DNA from: CAZKTF01 sp964555565
GTDB taxonomy: Bacteria > Planctomycetota > JAJSAM01 > JAKLKS01
NCBI GenBank assembly: GCA_964555565.1
Contig: CAZKTF010000166.1
Span: 1 to 8,082 of the forward strand
Direction: 5' to 3'
Length of the DNA stretch: 8,082 nt
A program made the position numbers and the translations under genes. Below, piece after piece: positions 1 to 5,931 of the stretch (its first letter is position 1; every line of letters starts with the position of its first letter). Below the pieces are notes generated by a model. It did not search any database. It saw only the letters and a list, made by a program, of their open reading frames with translations, and was not told the DNA's origin.

Positions 1-642
1 GCCGCCCCGGGGCGCCCGGCCGAGAGCGCGCGCGTGGAGGCGCTCCGGGACCGCCTCGCCCGCCACGTCCGCCACCACATCGTCCACGACCCCGACCTGG
101 CGGACCTCCCGCGCGTGGCGATCTCGGTCCCCGACGTGGTGGACGAGGCCGTGGTCTGGACGCTGGACCACCTGGACCGCCGGCCCGCGTACCTCTCGCC
201 GGAGCAGTTCGCCTGGAGGCGGATGCTCCACCAGTACGACCTGGCCAAGGCCTCCGTCCTCCGCGGCCGCGCGGCCGCGACCGACGAGGAGCGCCGCGAG
301 GCCTCCCACCGTGAGCCCGAGGCCGAGCTCCCCATGGAGTGGGAGGACGCCCAGGACCTGATCTTCGGCGGCGGGGAGCCGCTCCCGCTCGACCTGGACG
401 AGGCCCGGGCGGAGGTCTCCGACCCCGGCACCATGCTCGAACGCGAGGAGGCCCAGCGCGCGGTGTCGGAGGGCCTCCTGACGCTGCCGGACGCGCAGCG
501 CCGGGCCGTCCTGCTCCACGACCTCGAGGGCTACGACCCCGAGGAGATCGCCTACGTCCTCTCGCGAAGCCCCGACCGCGTCCGCCGCGACCTCGACGAC
601 GCGCACCGGACGCTCCGGCGGAAGCTCCGCGAGTACCAGTAG
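1..642 (+). CDS. Sigma-70 region 4-like regulatory protein, 5' end truncated by the window edge
   Basis: The frame is open from base 1 to the TAG at 640-642. The first start inside the window is GTG at 34, but no Shine-Dalgarno precedes it and the frame continues to the left edge, so the true start may lie outside. Counting from that GTG (202 residues), the C-terminal 60 or so residues read as sigma region 4: LTLPDAQRRAVLLHDLEGYD, then the helix-turn-helix-like EEIAYVLSRSPDRVRRDLDDA and a basic tail RTLRRKLREYQ. Residues 30-75 (DVVDEAVVWTLDHLDRRP) faintly resemble sigma region 2, and an acidic linker joins the two. From memory, some planctomycete proteins carry this kind of sigma-like tail after an HPF/RaiA ribosome-associated domain, which could lie upstream of the window. 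An ECF-type sigma factor is the simpler alternative. The next gene downstream is convergent, so no operon partner is visible on that side. Confidence 0.62.
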   Translation, partial: AAPGRPAESARVEALRDRLARHVRHHIVHDPDLADLPRVAISVPDVVDEAVVWTLDHLDRRPAYLSPEQFAWRRMLHQYDLAKASVLRGRAAATDEERREASHREPEAELPMEWEDAQDLIFGGGEPLPLDLDEARAEVSDPGTMLEREEAQRAVSEGLLTLPDAQRRAVLLHDLEGYDPEEIAYVLSRSPDRVRRDLDDAHRTLRRKLREYQ

Positions 643-643
643 A

Positions 644-796
644 GGGGGTCTGACCTCAGGCGCCGGCGAGCGTTCTCAGCACGCCGGAGGGGTCTGACCT
701 CGGGCGCCCATAGGGTGGCGCAGCACATCACGCGAGGCGCCCGGGGTCTGACCCCCTTCATGGCTCCCCCGAAGCGTCGCTGCGCGGTCTGACCCC
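644..796. repeat. Cluster of four GGTCTGACC near-palindromes (REP-like) in a convergent gap
   Basis: The core GGTCTGACC occurs at 647-655, 691-699, 745-753 and 786-794, at spacings of 44, 54 and 41 bases. Flanking bases extend most copies toward GGGGTCTGACCCC, which is self-complementary around the central T. All four show the T-centred form on the plus strand. Copies 2 and 3 carry inverted flanks (CGGGCGCC at 701-708 and GGCGCCCG at 736-743), giving 20-base arms at 689-708 and 736-755 that match at 18 of 20 positions across a 27-base spacer. A smaller hairpin, CCGGCG/CGCCGG, lies at 663-668 and 682-687. The cluster nearly fills the space between two convergent stop codons. This is the architecture of REP/REPIN-type elements, and it may also serve as a bidirectional terminator. 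The repeat unit is too short for CRISPR. Confidence 0.7.
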
Positions 797-807
797 TTCG
801 CTGCGCT

Positions 808-1248
808 CTACTCGGCCTCTGGGCGGCCGCGCCGGGTCGCCTTCACCGCCGAGCGGGCGCGCTTCCCGGCGAGGCGCCGCTCCCTCGCGGCGCGGCCCGG
901 GCGGGTGGGGCGGCGCGGGCGGGGGACGAAGAGCGCGGCGCGGAGGACCTCGCCGAGGCGCTCGAGCGCCTCCTGCAGGTTCCGCTCGCGGTGGCGGGTG
1001 CGGTCGCAGGTGACGGCGAGGACCCCCGCCACGGTGAGCCGGGAGGCGAGCCGCGCCAGCGCCCGCGCCTTCTCCGCCGGCCGGAGCAGCGTCGTCGCCC
1101 GGAGGTCGAAGCGGACCTCGGCCCGGGTCTCGACGCGGTTCACGTTCTGCCCCCCGGGCCCGCCCGAGCGGGAGAACCGGATCTCCAGCGCCGCCCCGGG
1201 GAGGACGAGCCCGGGCCGCACGCGCACCTCGCGGGACGCGCGGGCCAC
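808..1248 (-). CDS. arfB: Alternative ribosome-rescue factor ArfB / GGQ peptidyl-tRNA hydrolase
   Basis: This 146-residue protein hydrolyses the ester bond of peptidyl-tRNA on ribosomes stalled on truncated mRNA, acting in the cytoplasm. The diagnostic feature is the catalytic loop SRSGGPGGQNVNRVETR, with GGQ at residues 32-34. It is followed by the ArfB/RF-1-like fold (EVRFDLRATTLL, then LTVAGVLAVTCDRTRHRERN) and a strongly basic C-terminal tail (about residues 110-142, PRRPTRPGRAARERR onward), which in this family enters the empty mRNA channel. The length is normal for ArfB (about 140) and too short for a class I release factor. The start is GTG at 1248. An AAGGAG Shine-Dalgarno at 1262-1257 lies 8 bases before it, inside the last codons of the upstream gene, whose stop is only 2 bases away. 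The pair should therefore be cotranscribed and translationally coupled. Confidence 0.9.
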   Translation of the reverse strand: MARASREVRVRPGLVLPGAALEIRFSRSGGPGGQNVNRVETRAEVRFDLRATTLLRPAEKARALARLASRLTVAGVLAVTCDRTRHRERNLQEALERLGEVLRAALFVPRPRRPTRPGRAARERRLAGKRARSAVKATRRGRPEAE

Positions 1249-1250
1249 GG

Positions 1251-3314
1251 CTACTTCTCCTTCGTCCGGACCGTGGCGCGCAGCACCACCCCGTCGGGGC
1301 CCCAGGCCAGGGTCGCGCCGGCGTCGCGCAGCACCTCGAGCCCCCGGAGCTCCTCCACGTAGAGGCGCTTCTTCTCCGGGAACTCGAAGTCCTTCATCCG
1401 CCGGATGCGGCGGTCCATCTCGTTCTCCACGAGCCTCTGGAGCTGCTCCTGGTCCACCACGGCCGCGTTCGACCCGACGACGAGGTCCCTCATCACCTCG
1501 CGCCGCTCCTTCACCCAGTCATGGGTCGATCGCCCGGTGGCGACCTCGCGGCGGCGGTCCTTCATGAGGAGGAGGACGGGCCCCAGGTCGGCGAAGGCGT
1601 GCGCCTGCCCCTCCCCCGCCGCGGCCGCGCGCGCCGCGAACTCCGGGTCGTCCCCCAGGGCCCGCCGCCGGCCCGCCCGCGCCTCCAGCGCCCGCCGGAG
1701 CGTCCCCTCGTTGCTCGCCACGAGGACCAGGTCCCCCTCGAAGGCCGCGGCCGGGCGCACCAGGTCCTGGTCCCCCCGGAGGTACTTCGGCACCGCGCGG
1801 AACATCCGCACCCCGGGCTCGGGGGCGGGGAGGTCGGCGAACTCCCGGAAATCCGACTTCTCCCGGACCCCGCGGAACCACCGCTCCGCGGCGCCGGGCC
1901 CGGCCTCGGGCCGCTGGCGGAACGCGAAGAGCACCCCCGGGAGCGGCTCGACGAACCGCCCCGACGCGTCCGCGTCGTAGTCGTCGAGGGGGAGCGCGTC
2001 GCAGTCGGGGAGCCGCTCCACGACGACGGAGACCCCGGGGAGGAGGAGCCCGTCCAGGTCCTGCGTCCAGGCCTCGATGCTGCTCCCCGCCTTGCGGAGC
2101 CCCCCGTCCACGGCGTCGCGGATCTCCGGCGGCGCGCGCCCGTAGAGCATCCGCGCGAGGAGCCCCGGCGGGAGCTCGAGCCGGAGGACGAAGGCCGCGC
2201 TCCCCGCGGGCGCGAGCGCCGCCGCCTCCGCCAGCGCCTCCCGCGCGGGCCGGCCCGCGGCCTCCGCGAGGCCCTGGGCCACGGCCGAGGGGGACTTCTC
2301 GTTGCGCGTCGCCGCCACCTCCGCGGCGCACTCGTCGGGGCCGGGGAACAGGACCGCGGCCCGGAGCGACCCGAGCGCGTCGGGATCCACGAGGAAGGCG
2401 AGGAGGCCCGGGACCCCGCCCGCGGCCCGCATCCGCTCGCCGGGGGATCCCCCCGCGGCGGGGGCGCGGTCCTGCGCCAGGCGCGGCAGGTCGAGGAAGG
2501 CCCGCAGCGGCGGGGCGTCCTCCCCGCCGAGGAGCGCGTCGGCCGCGTCCTGCCGGTCCGGCAGCGAGCCCGCGCCCCCCGTCCGCGCGAGGCGGGCCGC
2601 CTCCTCCACGAGCGCCCGGTCGTTGCCCACGACGAGGACGTCCTTCACCACCGCGGCGAAGCCGGTGGTCGTGGTCCGCGGCCCCCCGACCAGCGCCGAG
2701 GTGTCCACCTCGTAGAGGTCGCGGAGCCGCACGACCCGGAGCCGGCCCTCCGCCTCCACCCGCCGACGCGCCCAGTCGTGCTTGAAGACCCCGAGGATCA
2801 TCCGCGCCCGCGACGTGAGGCGGGTCGCGAGGCAGACCTTCGAGAGGTCGGGCGTCGCGAGGTCGGGGACGCCGAACAGGACCGCCTCGCCGCCGAGCAC
2901 GTCCCCCGCCAGCGTGAAGCCGCGCAGCGCTGTCGGGAGCGCGGCGTTCACCCGCTCCTCGGACCGGCCGATCTCCTCGGCCAGCCCGTGCAGCTCCGCG
3001 GGGTCCCGCCCGAGCGCCGTGAGGAGCCCGTCCACGCGCCCGAGGAGGTGGCGCCGCACGAAGGGGGTCGCCAGCAGGGCCGGCGCCGCGCCGCGGATCG
3101 CGAAGGCCGCGTCGGAGGGGACCACCCGGTCGAGGCTCGCGACCGTCCCCTCGAAGGGGTTGTAGAAGAGGTAGGTGAAGGCCGCCCAGGCGAGCACGAG
3201 GAGGAGGAGGAGCGCGACGCCGGCGCGGACGCCCCAGCGGCGGATGCGCGAGGGGGGCGCGGCGGCGGCGCGGGCCGCCGCGGCAGCCGGGGCGGACGGG
3301 CGGCCTGGGGTCAT
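1251..3314 (-). CDS. Membrane-anchored hypothetical protein, DUF3352-like
   Basis: This is a 687-residue protein of unknown function. An Ala/Pro-rich N-terminus with basic residues (PPSRIRRWGVR, 21-30) leads into one hydrophobic segment at about residues 30-51 (AGVALLLLLVLAWAAFTYLF). This predicts a type II anchor with the roughly 630-residue remainder outside the cytoplasmic membrane. The segment just after the anchor, SLDRVVPSDAAFAIRG, and the repeated pattern of beta-rich stretches ending in phrases such as VLVVGNDRALVEEA and LVLVASNEGTLRRAL recall DUF3352-type proteins, which are common in planctomycetes. No catalytic motif is visible. The start is ATG at 3314, with no Shine-Dalgarno before it. 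A TAAGAT element on the minus strand lies 12 bases upstream, so the mRNA may be leaderless. It is the first gene of the operon with arfB. The family name is tentative, but the coding call is strong (long frame, uniform GC-rich codon use). Confidence 0.8.
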   Translation of the reverse strand: MTPGRPSAPAAAAARAAAAPPSRIRRWGVRAGVALLLLLVLAWAAFTYLFYNPFEGTVASLDRVVPSDAAFAIRGAAPALLATPFVRRHLLGRVDGLLTALGRDPAELHGLAEEIGRSEERVNAALPTALRGFTLAGDVLGGEAVLFGVPDLATPDLSKVCLATRLTSRARMILGVFKHDWARRRVEAEGRLRVVRLRDLYEVDTSALVGGPRTTTTGFAAVVKDVLVVGNDRALVEEAARLARTGGAGSLPDRQDAADALLGGEDAPPLRAFLDLPRLAQDRAPAAGGSPGERMRAAGGVPGLLAFLVDPDALGSLRAAVLFPGPDECAAEVAATRNEKSPSAVAQGLAEAAGRPAREALAEAAALAPAGSAAFVLRLELPPGLLARMLYGRAPPEIRDAVDGGLRKAGSSIEAWTQDLDGLLLPGVSVVVERLPDCDALPLDDYDADASGRFVEPLPGVLFAFRQRPEAGPGAAERWFRGVREKSDFREFADLPAPEPGVRMFRAVPKYLRGDQDLVRPAAAFEGDLVLVASNEGTLRRALEARAGRRRALGDDPEFAARAAAAGEGQAHAFADLGPVLLLMKDRRREVATGRSTHDWVKERREVMRDLVVGSNAAVVDQEQLQRLVENEMDRRIRRMKDFEFPEKKRLYVEELRGLEVLRDAGATLAWGPDGVVLRATVRTKEK

Positions 3315-3373
3315 CGGGGGTCGTCGATCTTAGACGACGGCCCCGGCGACGGTCTGCTAGTCTGCCCCCGGCC
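3315..3373. promoter_or_regulatory. Divergent promoter region between the membrane protein and the aminotransferase
   Basis: This 59-base gap must hold both promoters. On the minus strand, TAAGAT (3332-3327) is a plausible -10 element 12 bases before the ATG at 3314. On the plus strand, TAGTCT (3358-3363) is a weaker -10 candidate 10 bases before the ATG at 3374. Neither has a convincing -35 box. GTCGTC (3320-3325) and GACGAC (3333-3338) form a 6-base inverted repeat around the minus-strand -10, a possible operator or simply a hairpin. The direct repeat GTCTGC occurs at 3352-3357 and 3360-3365. Neither start has a Shine-Dalgarno, consistent with leaderless or very short-leader transcripts. 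Confidence 0.35.
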
Positions 3374-4561
3374 ATGGCGCTCCACGTCAGCCGCCGGGTC
3401 GCGGGGCTCTCCGACGCGCTCACCCTCCGCATCAACGCGCGGTACAAGGAGCTCGTCGCGAAGGGGGAGGACGCGGTCACCTTCGGCACCGGGGAGCCGG
3501 ACTTCGACACCCCCGGCCCGGTGCGCGAGGCCGCCGTGAAGGCGATCCGCGAGGGCTTCACCAAGTACACGCCCTCCAGCGGGATGCCCGCGCTGTGCGA
3601 GGCCGTGGCCCGCAAGCTCGAGCGCGAGAACGGGGTCGCCTACGCGCCCTCCGAGGTCGTGATCACCAACGGCGCCAAGCAGGCCCTCTACGAGGCGCTC
3701 CACACCCTGTGCGAGGAGGGGGACGAGGTCCTCGTCCCCGCGCCCTACTGGCTCTCCTACCCCGAGATGGCCCGCGCCGTCGGGGCCGTCCCGGTCGTCG
3801 TCCCCTGCCGCGAGGAGGACGGCTGGCGCCTCCGCGCCGAGGCGGTGGCGCGCGCCGGGTCGAAGCGGGCCCGGGTCCTCGTCCTCAACAGCCCCAACAA
3901 CCCCACGGGCGCGGTCTTCGAACGCGAGGACCTCCAGGCCGTCGCCGAGGTCTGCCGGGAGCGCGACCTCGCGGTCCTCTCGGACGAGATCTACGAGAGG
4001 ATGGTCTACGACGGCGCGGTCAACACCTGCTTCGCGTCCCTCTCCCCCGACGCCCGCGCGCGGACCATCACCGTGGGCGGCGTGTCGAAGACCTACGCGA
4101 TGACCGGGTGGCGGATCGGGTTCGCCGCGGGCCCCGCCGGGGTGATGGCGGCGCTGGGGAGCCTCCAGTCCCACCTCACGAGCAACGCCGCGAGCATCAG
4201 CCAGAGGGCCGCCCTCGAGGCCCTCACCGGGGACCAGTCCGCGGTCGGGACGATGGTGGCGGAGTTCGACGCGCGCCGCCGCCTGATGGTCGAACGGCTC
4301 CAGGCGATCCCCCGGGCGCGCCTGGTGCCGCCGCGCGGGGCGTTCTACGTCTTCCTCCGCACGGACCCCTTCTACGGGAAGCGCGGCATCGACGGCTCGG
4401 CGGCGCTTTGCGAGGCGCTCCTCGAGGAGGAGAAGGTGGCCTGCATCCCCGGGGCGGCCTTCGGCGCCGACACCCACGTCCGCCTCTCCTACGCCACCTC
4501 CCGCGCGAACATCGACAAGGGCTGCGAGCGGATCGGCAGGTTCCTGGGCAGCCTGCGCTAG
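3374..4561 (+). CDS. Class I PLP-dependent aminotransferase, aspartate aminotransferase Ib type
   Basis: The 395-residue protein (the usual length is 385-400) transfers amino groups between an amino acid, most likely aspartate, and 2-oxoglutarate in the cytoplasm, using pyridoxal phosphate. It aligns from memory along its whole length with the Thermus-type enzyme. Visible motifs are GTGEPDFDTP (38-47), TNGAKQAL (98-105, phosphate-binding side), W126 in PYWLSYPEM (cofactor stacking position), SPNNPTGA with N176, SDEIYE with D204 and Y207 (contacts to the pyridine ring), the Schiff-base lysine K239 in GGVSKTYAMTGWRIGF, and R370 in HVRLSYATS, which grips the substrate carboxylate. All the expected active-site residues are present. 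Substrate range cannot be read reliably, since relatives also accept glutamate, prephenate, alanine or aromatic amino acids. The start is the ATG at 3374, which precedes the conserved VSRRVAGLSDALTL opening. No Shine-Dalgarno is seen. The gene is divergent from the membrane-protein operon and appears monocistronic. Confidence 0.92.
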   Translation: MALHVSRRVAGLSDALTLRINARYKELVAKGEDAVTFGTGEPDFDTPGPVREAAVKAIREGFTKYTPSSGMPALCEAVARKLERENGVAYAPSEVVITNGAKQALYEALHTLCEEGDEVLVPAPYWLSYPEMARAVGAVPVVVPCREEDGWRLRAEAVARAGSKRARVLVLNSPNNPTGAVFEREDLQAVAEVCRERDLAVLSDEIYERMVYDGAVNTCFASLSPDARARTITVGGVSKTYAMTGWRIGFAAGPAGVMAALGSLQSHLTSNAASISQRAALEALTGDQSAVGTMVAEFDARRRLMVERLQAIPRARLVPPRGAFYVFLRTDPFYGKRGIDGSAALCEALLEEEKVACIPGAAFGADTHVRLSYATSRANIDKGCERIGRFLGSLR

Positions 4562-4582
4562 GCAGCCACGACGAACCTCATG

Positions 4583-4626
4583 CGCACCCTCCCCTCCACC
4601 CGCGGATCGGAGGGTGGGGGCGTGCG
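4583..4626 (+). terminator. GC-rich hairpin after the aminotransferase, possible terminator
   Basis: Twenty-one bases after the aminotransferase stop, CACCCTCC (4585-4592) pairs perfectly with GGAGGGTG (4609-4616) around a 16-base loop. CGCAC (4583-4587) and GTGCG (4622-4626) offer an alternative outer pairing. Only TTCTA follows rather than a real T-tract, so it is not a canonical intrinsic terminator. It nevertheless separates the aminotransferase from the compositionally different TIR gene, arguing against a shared operon. Confidence 0.4.
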
Positions 4627-4673
4627 TTCTACGGACCTTGAAGCCGTGACCGGTGAGGTCGAGCCAGGACATC

Positions 4674-4680
4674 GGAGGGA
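4674..4680 (+). promoter_or_regulatory. Shine-Dalgarno of the TIR gene
   Basis: GGAGGGA ends four bases before the ATG at 4685, so its GGAGG core is suitably spaced. It decides the start: an in-frame ATG at 4580 would add 35 residues with no TIR similarity that overlap the hairpin, whereas the ATG at 4685 opens directly on the first TIR strand. Confidence 0.75.
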
Positions 4681-4684
4681 CCAC

Positions 4685-5737
4685 ATGAGCCATGACGTGT
4701 TCATCTCATACTCAAGCGCCGATCGACTCGTCGCCGCCTCTGTATGCGAGGACCTAGAAAGAGAGGGGATCCGCTGCTGGATCGCTCCGCGAGACATCCC
4801 GGCCGGCAAGGACTATGCAGAAGCGATCATCGATGCGGTATCCGGATGTAATGTCACTGTGCTTGTATTCTCAGGTAACGCGAATCTATCTACCCACGTT
4901 ATTCGAGAAGTAGAGCGCGCGGTTAGCAAAGGCAAATCCATACTGACGTTCCGGATCGATAGTTCCAACCCCAGCAAGACACTGGAGTATCTGATCAGTG
5001 CGACGCAGTGGCTGGATGCCGTTGCACCGCCGCTGCAGCCGCATTTGCGCAGACTCATGGAAGCGATTCGCGTTTTGATGACTGACGTAGGTCAGAGGCC
5101 CAAGCTGTCGAGAGTCACAGAGCTGCGCCTGTTCATGTCATCGCTTCCCGTAGTTTCCGAGGCCGTGATGCGCGAGATACACGTACTCGAGCTGATGGTT
5201 CCCCCGGACGGGCACAACGGCGCGAGACCGCCCAACCCTAGGCCATCCGACGAGTTAATGGACAAGATCGACGAGTTGTGCGCACGCGAGAGCGTCGCAC
5301 TTCCTCATTCATGGCGGCGCGACTATTGGGACCACGGGCGCCATGGGCACCTGGGTGCCGTCAGGGCCATTACCCTCGCACAGAGGAGGACGATCCTCGA
5401 GTTCTTGAACGTGGCGGATGACGAACTGCTTTTCTGGGCCGTCCAGTTGTGTTGGTGGCCAATGGCATCATTCCAGCGATCGAGCTTCCTGCGGCGGTTT
5501 TTTTTGCGCGACACAGAGAAGTACGAGGCCGAGACCATCCTTCGGCGTCTTGAGAACGCTGGATTGATTACGCAAGGTGTACCGCCACACGATAGGATAG
5601 GCAGGGATACAGGCAACCTGCGTCATGAGACGACAAGGCTGACCGGCCGAGTGTGTGATTCTCTTAGGGCCGCCGGCATCGAGCTAACGCCTCCGCAGAA
5701 TGAACGAGCCAACTGGATCGAGAAGCGGAGCGATTGA
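4685..5737 (+). CDS. TIR-domain protein with an unrecognised tryptophan-rich C-terminal half
   Basis: This is a 350-residue protein. Residues 3-130 form a clear bacterial TIR domain: HDVFISYSSAD (3-13), CWIAPRDIPAGKDYAEAI (31-48, BB-loop region), VTVLVFSGNAN (57-67), then THVIREVERAVSKGK. There E75 occupies the place of the catalytic glutamate of NAD-cleaving TIRs. QWLDAVAPPLQPHLRRL (108-124) closes the domain. Bacterial TIRs are mostly NAD-degrading or cyclic-ADPR-producing effectors and signal makers in antiphage defence, and some act in other signalling. Residues 141-350 match no family I recognise. They include FWAVQLCWW (250-258) and a possible winged-helix-like stretch, ETILRRLENAGLI (283-295), and have no signal peptide or clear membrane span. 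Sampled lines are 48-58% G+C against about 75% next door, with TTA, CTA and ATA codons in use, which indicates transfer. There is no recognisable partner gene (ThsA, CBASS, Argonaute) in the window. TIR call firm; NADase activity inferred. Confidence 0.9.
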   Translation: MSHDVFISYSSADRLVAASVCEDLEREGIRCWIAPRDIPAGKDYAEAIIDAVSGCNVTVLVFSGNANLSTHVIREVERAVSKGKSILTFRIDSSNPSKTLEYLISATQWLDAVAPPLQPHLRRLMEAIRVLMTDVGQRPKLSRVTELRLFMSSLPVVSEAVMREIHVLELMVPPDGHNGARPPNPRPSDELMDKIDELCARESVALPHSWRRDYWDHGRHGHLGAVRAITLAQRRTILEFLNVADDELLFWAVQLCWWPMASFQRSSFLRRFFLRDTEKYEAETILRRLENAGLITQGVPPHDRIGRDTGNLRHETTRLTGRVCDSLRAAGIELTPPQNERANWIEKRSD

Positions 5738-5839
5738 CGGTAGCCGCAGGACCGATAGTCAGGATGGAGGAAGGGTTCCGTGCCCACTCGGAAGGTCTTT
5801 GTTTGGCGGGGTGACGGGATGCCGTCGCGGTCAAGGGTA

Positions 5840-5931
5840 GTACGGGGCCAGGCACTGTTCTTACACGCGCCATCCCGAAAGGACGCGGACTAGGACCGCC
5901 TCGCGGGTAAGAAAAGTGCTTGGCACCGTAC
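5840..5931. repeat. Long imperfect inverted repeat with 25-base arms
   Basis: The arms at 5840-5864 and 5907-5931 match at 22 of 25 positions. They contain GGCCAGGCACTGTTCTTAC on the left and GTAAGAAAAGTGCTTGGCAC on the right. The stem continues inward, after one mismatch, with CGCG at 5866-5869 and 5902-5905. The 42 bases between the arms encode nothing recognisable. It begins 102 bases after the TIR stop and abuts the HNH remnant. It could be a REPIN or MITE-like insertion, or the terminator of the TIR transcript. The intervening 5738-5839 shows no gene or other structure I can support. Confidence 0.75.

Noticed and set aside
644..796. CRISPR array
   Set aside because: Repeats are only 9-13 bases, spacings are irregular (44, 54, 41) and there are no cas genes.
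1519..3615. Long minus-strand open frame in another phase of the membrane-protein gene (698 codons), and the plus-strand frame at 1521-3539
   Set aside because: Both are dominated by Arg/Gly/Pro/Ala repeats from GC-rich third-frame reading, whereas the 1251-3314 frame has an N-terminal anchor and natural composition.
4580..4684. Upstream ATG at 4580 as the TIR gene start
   Set aside because: The extra 35 residues have no TIR similarity and cover the post-aminotransferase hairpin, and ATG 4685 has a GGAGGGA Shine-Dalgarno.
4562..4684. tRNA or small RNA gene as an insertion site for the TIR gene
   Set aside because: No cloverleaf, T-loop consensus or CCA end is present, and I found no direct repeats matching the two sides of the low-GC segment.
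3311..4693. Long minus-strand open frame (460 codons) opposite the aminotransferase
   Set aside because: It is the antisense shadow of a well-supported PLP enzyme. Its product is a low-complexity Gly/Arg/Asp/Val-rich string with no motif, as expected from 75% G+C.
5664..5873. Minus-strand open frame of 69 codons after the TIR gene, considered as an antitoxin or partner gene
   Set aside because: There is no Shine-Dalgarno, the composition is Ser/Arg/Pro/Ala-rich, it overlaps the TIR 3' end in antisense, and there is no recognisable motif.
5781..5892. Short plus-strand GTG reading frame containing RSRVVRGQALFLHAPSRKD, loosely like the N-terminus of an IS200-type REP-associated transposase
   Set aside because: The similarity spans only about ten residues, is encoded largely by the inverted-repeat arm, ends at a TAG after about 37 codons, and no HUH or tyrosine motif follows.
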